From contig NZ_NIHD01000005.1 of assembly GCF_002806975.1 (NCBI RefSeq), positions 124,001 to 188,000 on the forward strand: DNA of 64,000 bases, written 5' to 3'. This stretch comes from Marinobacter aromaticivorans. GTDB lineage: Bacteria; Pseudomonadota; Gammaproteobacteria; Pseudomonadales; Oleiphilaceae. How positions within the stretch are numbered: the first letter of the stretch is position 1; every line of letters starts with the position of its first letter. The notes beneath the pieces were generated by a model. The model did not search any database, was not told where the DNA came from, and was given only the letters and a program-made list of their open reading frames with translations. A program made the translations under genes and the position numbers. Positions 63,016 to 64,000 of the stretch are shown here, piece after piece.

Positions 63016-64000
63016 ATGAACCGAAAGGACCTCCCCCTCCTGCAACTTCTGCATCCCCGTAACGCCTGGCTTGCGTGGCTGCTTCTGATCGTGGCGATTG
63101 TTGTAACGATTGCATCCTGGCAGTTTTCCATCCGCCTGGTGGAAGACCGCACTGAAGCCCGGTTTCGCACCCAGTCACTGCAACTGAAAACAGCTATTGA
63201 AGAGCGTTTGCTCAACTATGAGCAGGTGCTGGCCGGCAGCGCCGGCCTTTTTGCTGTTGCCGGGGAAGTGTCCCGTGAACAATGGGGAGAATACGTTCGC
63301 AACGTTGATATAAACCGTTATTACCCGGGTATCCAGGGCATCGGCTATGTCAAACGCATAGAAGTGCGCGAGATGGCGGACCACATCGCTTCGGTGCGCG
63401 CCGAGGGGGTTCACAAGTATCTGGTCAAACCCCTGGGGGTCGGGCCTTACTATTATCCGATGGTCTATCTGGAACCGGGTACTGTAAGCAATCGCAAAGC
63501 ACTGGGCTACGACGCCTTCAGCGACCCCGTACACCGGAAAGCCATGGAGCGCTCCCGTGATTCCGCAATTCCGACTGTAACCGCGAAGGTTGTTCTGGTG
63601 CAGGAAGAGCTGGAGGAAGGGCAGGCCAGTTTTCTTATGTATTACCCGGTGTATCAGGGTGGTGAGGTGCCGGAAATACGGGCAGAACGCCGCATGATGC
63701 TGGCGGGTTTTGTTTTCAGTGCGTTCCGTATGAACAACCTTCTGGACGGTATTGTCGGGCTGATTTCGCCGTTTCTTGATGTCCGTATCTACGATAACGG
63801 GGTGGTAGACCGTGACAACCTGATGTACGGCTCCAATCTGGGCTCGCTGGACAACCAGTTCAGCTTCGAAATGAGCCAGACCGTAAGCCACGGTGGCCGG
63901 GACTGGCTGCTCCAGACCCGGTCTACCCCTGCCTTCGATTATCTGGCTTCCGACCCGCGACCGTTGATTGTGCTTGGCAGCGGCGCGGTTATAAGCGTCC
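63016..64000 (+). CDS. CHASE-domain sensor protein, N-terminal part (cut by window edge)
   Basis: The frame runs off the right edge after about 328 residues. A membrane segment (about 17-38) is followed by a periplasmic CHASE domain (about 75-270; YPGIQGIGYVKRI, LGYDAFSDPVHRKAMERSRDS, LVQEELEEGQASFLMYYPVY). The second membrane segment begins at the edge (PLIVLGSGAVISV). The output domain (kinase, GGDEF or EAL) is outside the window. The ligand is unknown. Confidence 0.85.
   Translation, partial: MNRKDLPLLQLLHPRNAWLAWLLLIVAIVVTIASWQFSIRLVEDRTEARFRTQSLQLKTAIEERLLNYEQVLAGSAGLFAVAGEVSREQWGEYVRNVDINRYYPGIQGIGYVKRIEVREMADHIASVRAEGVHKYLVKPLGVGPYYYPMVYLEPGTVSNRKALGYDAFSDPVHRKAMERSRDSAIPTVTAKVVLVQEELEEGQASFLMYYPVYQGGEVPEIRAERRMMLAGFVFSAFRMNNLLDGIVGLISPFLDVRIYDNGVVDRDNLMYGSNLGSLDNQFSFEMSQTVSHGGRDWLLQTRSTPAFDYLASDPRPLIVLGSGAVISV

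Overview
The window looks like chromosomal DNA of a marine gammaproteobacterium close to Marinobacter. This rests on the gene content (TAXI-type TRAP transport, AlgU/Muc operon, CstA with an ArsA-like ATPase), on Pseudomonas-like gene order (ffh-rpsP-rimM-trmD-rplS; xerD-dsbC-hom-thrC-recJ-prfB-lysS; nadB divergent from rpoE-mucABCD) and on the moderately GC-rich codon use. The genus is an inference; no rRNA or tRNA gene lies in the window. I saw no CRISPR array, prophage or insertion sequence.

Layout. 1-2447 (minus): 5' part of a Lon-like AAA protease gene, a small frameshifted gene and a DHA2-type drug exporter. 2448-9423 (plus): a sigma-54 promoter, a TAXI solute-binding protein, a fused TRAP permease, and a DctB/DctD-like two-component pair that probably switches the transporter on. 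9441-15401 (minus): ArsA-like ATPase, a small protein ending in Cys-Cys, a CstA carbon-starvation permease, PhoH/PIN, CBS and START-domain genes. 15532-20033: DUF2804 protein, minCDE, DUF1244 protein, and dinB behind a perfect LexA box. 20224-29571: a Notum/pectinacetylesterase-family exoenzyme, an unknown anchored protein, tas, a small exported protein, an acetyl-CoA hydrolase/transferase, a SlyD-like FKBP and an RstA/RstB-like two-component pair.

29572-40152: a candidate small RNA, glpK, argF with an orphan ABC ATPase, grxD, tonB, a DUF1631 gene, a YIP1-family protein, a CorB-like protein and a YpjD-like cytochrome assembly protein. 40334-54050 (all plus): a housekeeping block for the signal recognition particle, ribosome and tRNA maturation, chromosome resolution, disulfide isomerisation, threonine synthesis, recombination, RF2 (with its programmed frameshift), lysyl-tRNA synthetase and uracil-DNA glycosylase. 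54116-58473 (minus): HDOD protein, ygfZ, ygfX-sdhE and nadB. 58490-62878 (plus): the envelope-stress operon rpoE-mucA-mucB-rseC-mucD, with a sigma-E promoter in front. The window ends inside a CHASE-domain sensor gene.

Three regulatory circuits can be read from the DNA: sigma-54/DctD-like control of the TAXI transporter, LexA control of dinB, and sigma-E autoregulation with a probable second sigma-E promoter in front of dsbC. The least explained items are the CstA / Cys-Cys protein / ArsA-like ATPase cluster, a 90-base structured inverted repeat between recJ and prfB, a free-standing promoter-to-terminator unit upstream of glpK, and several conserved-looking genes of unknown function.
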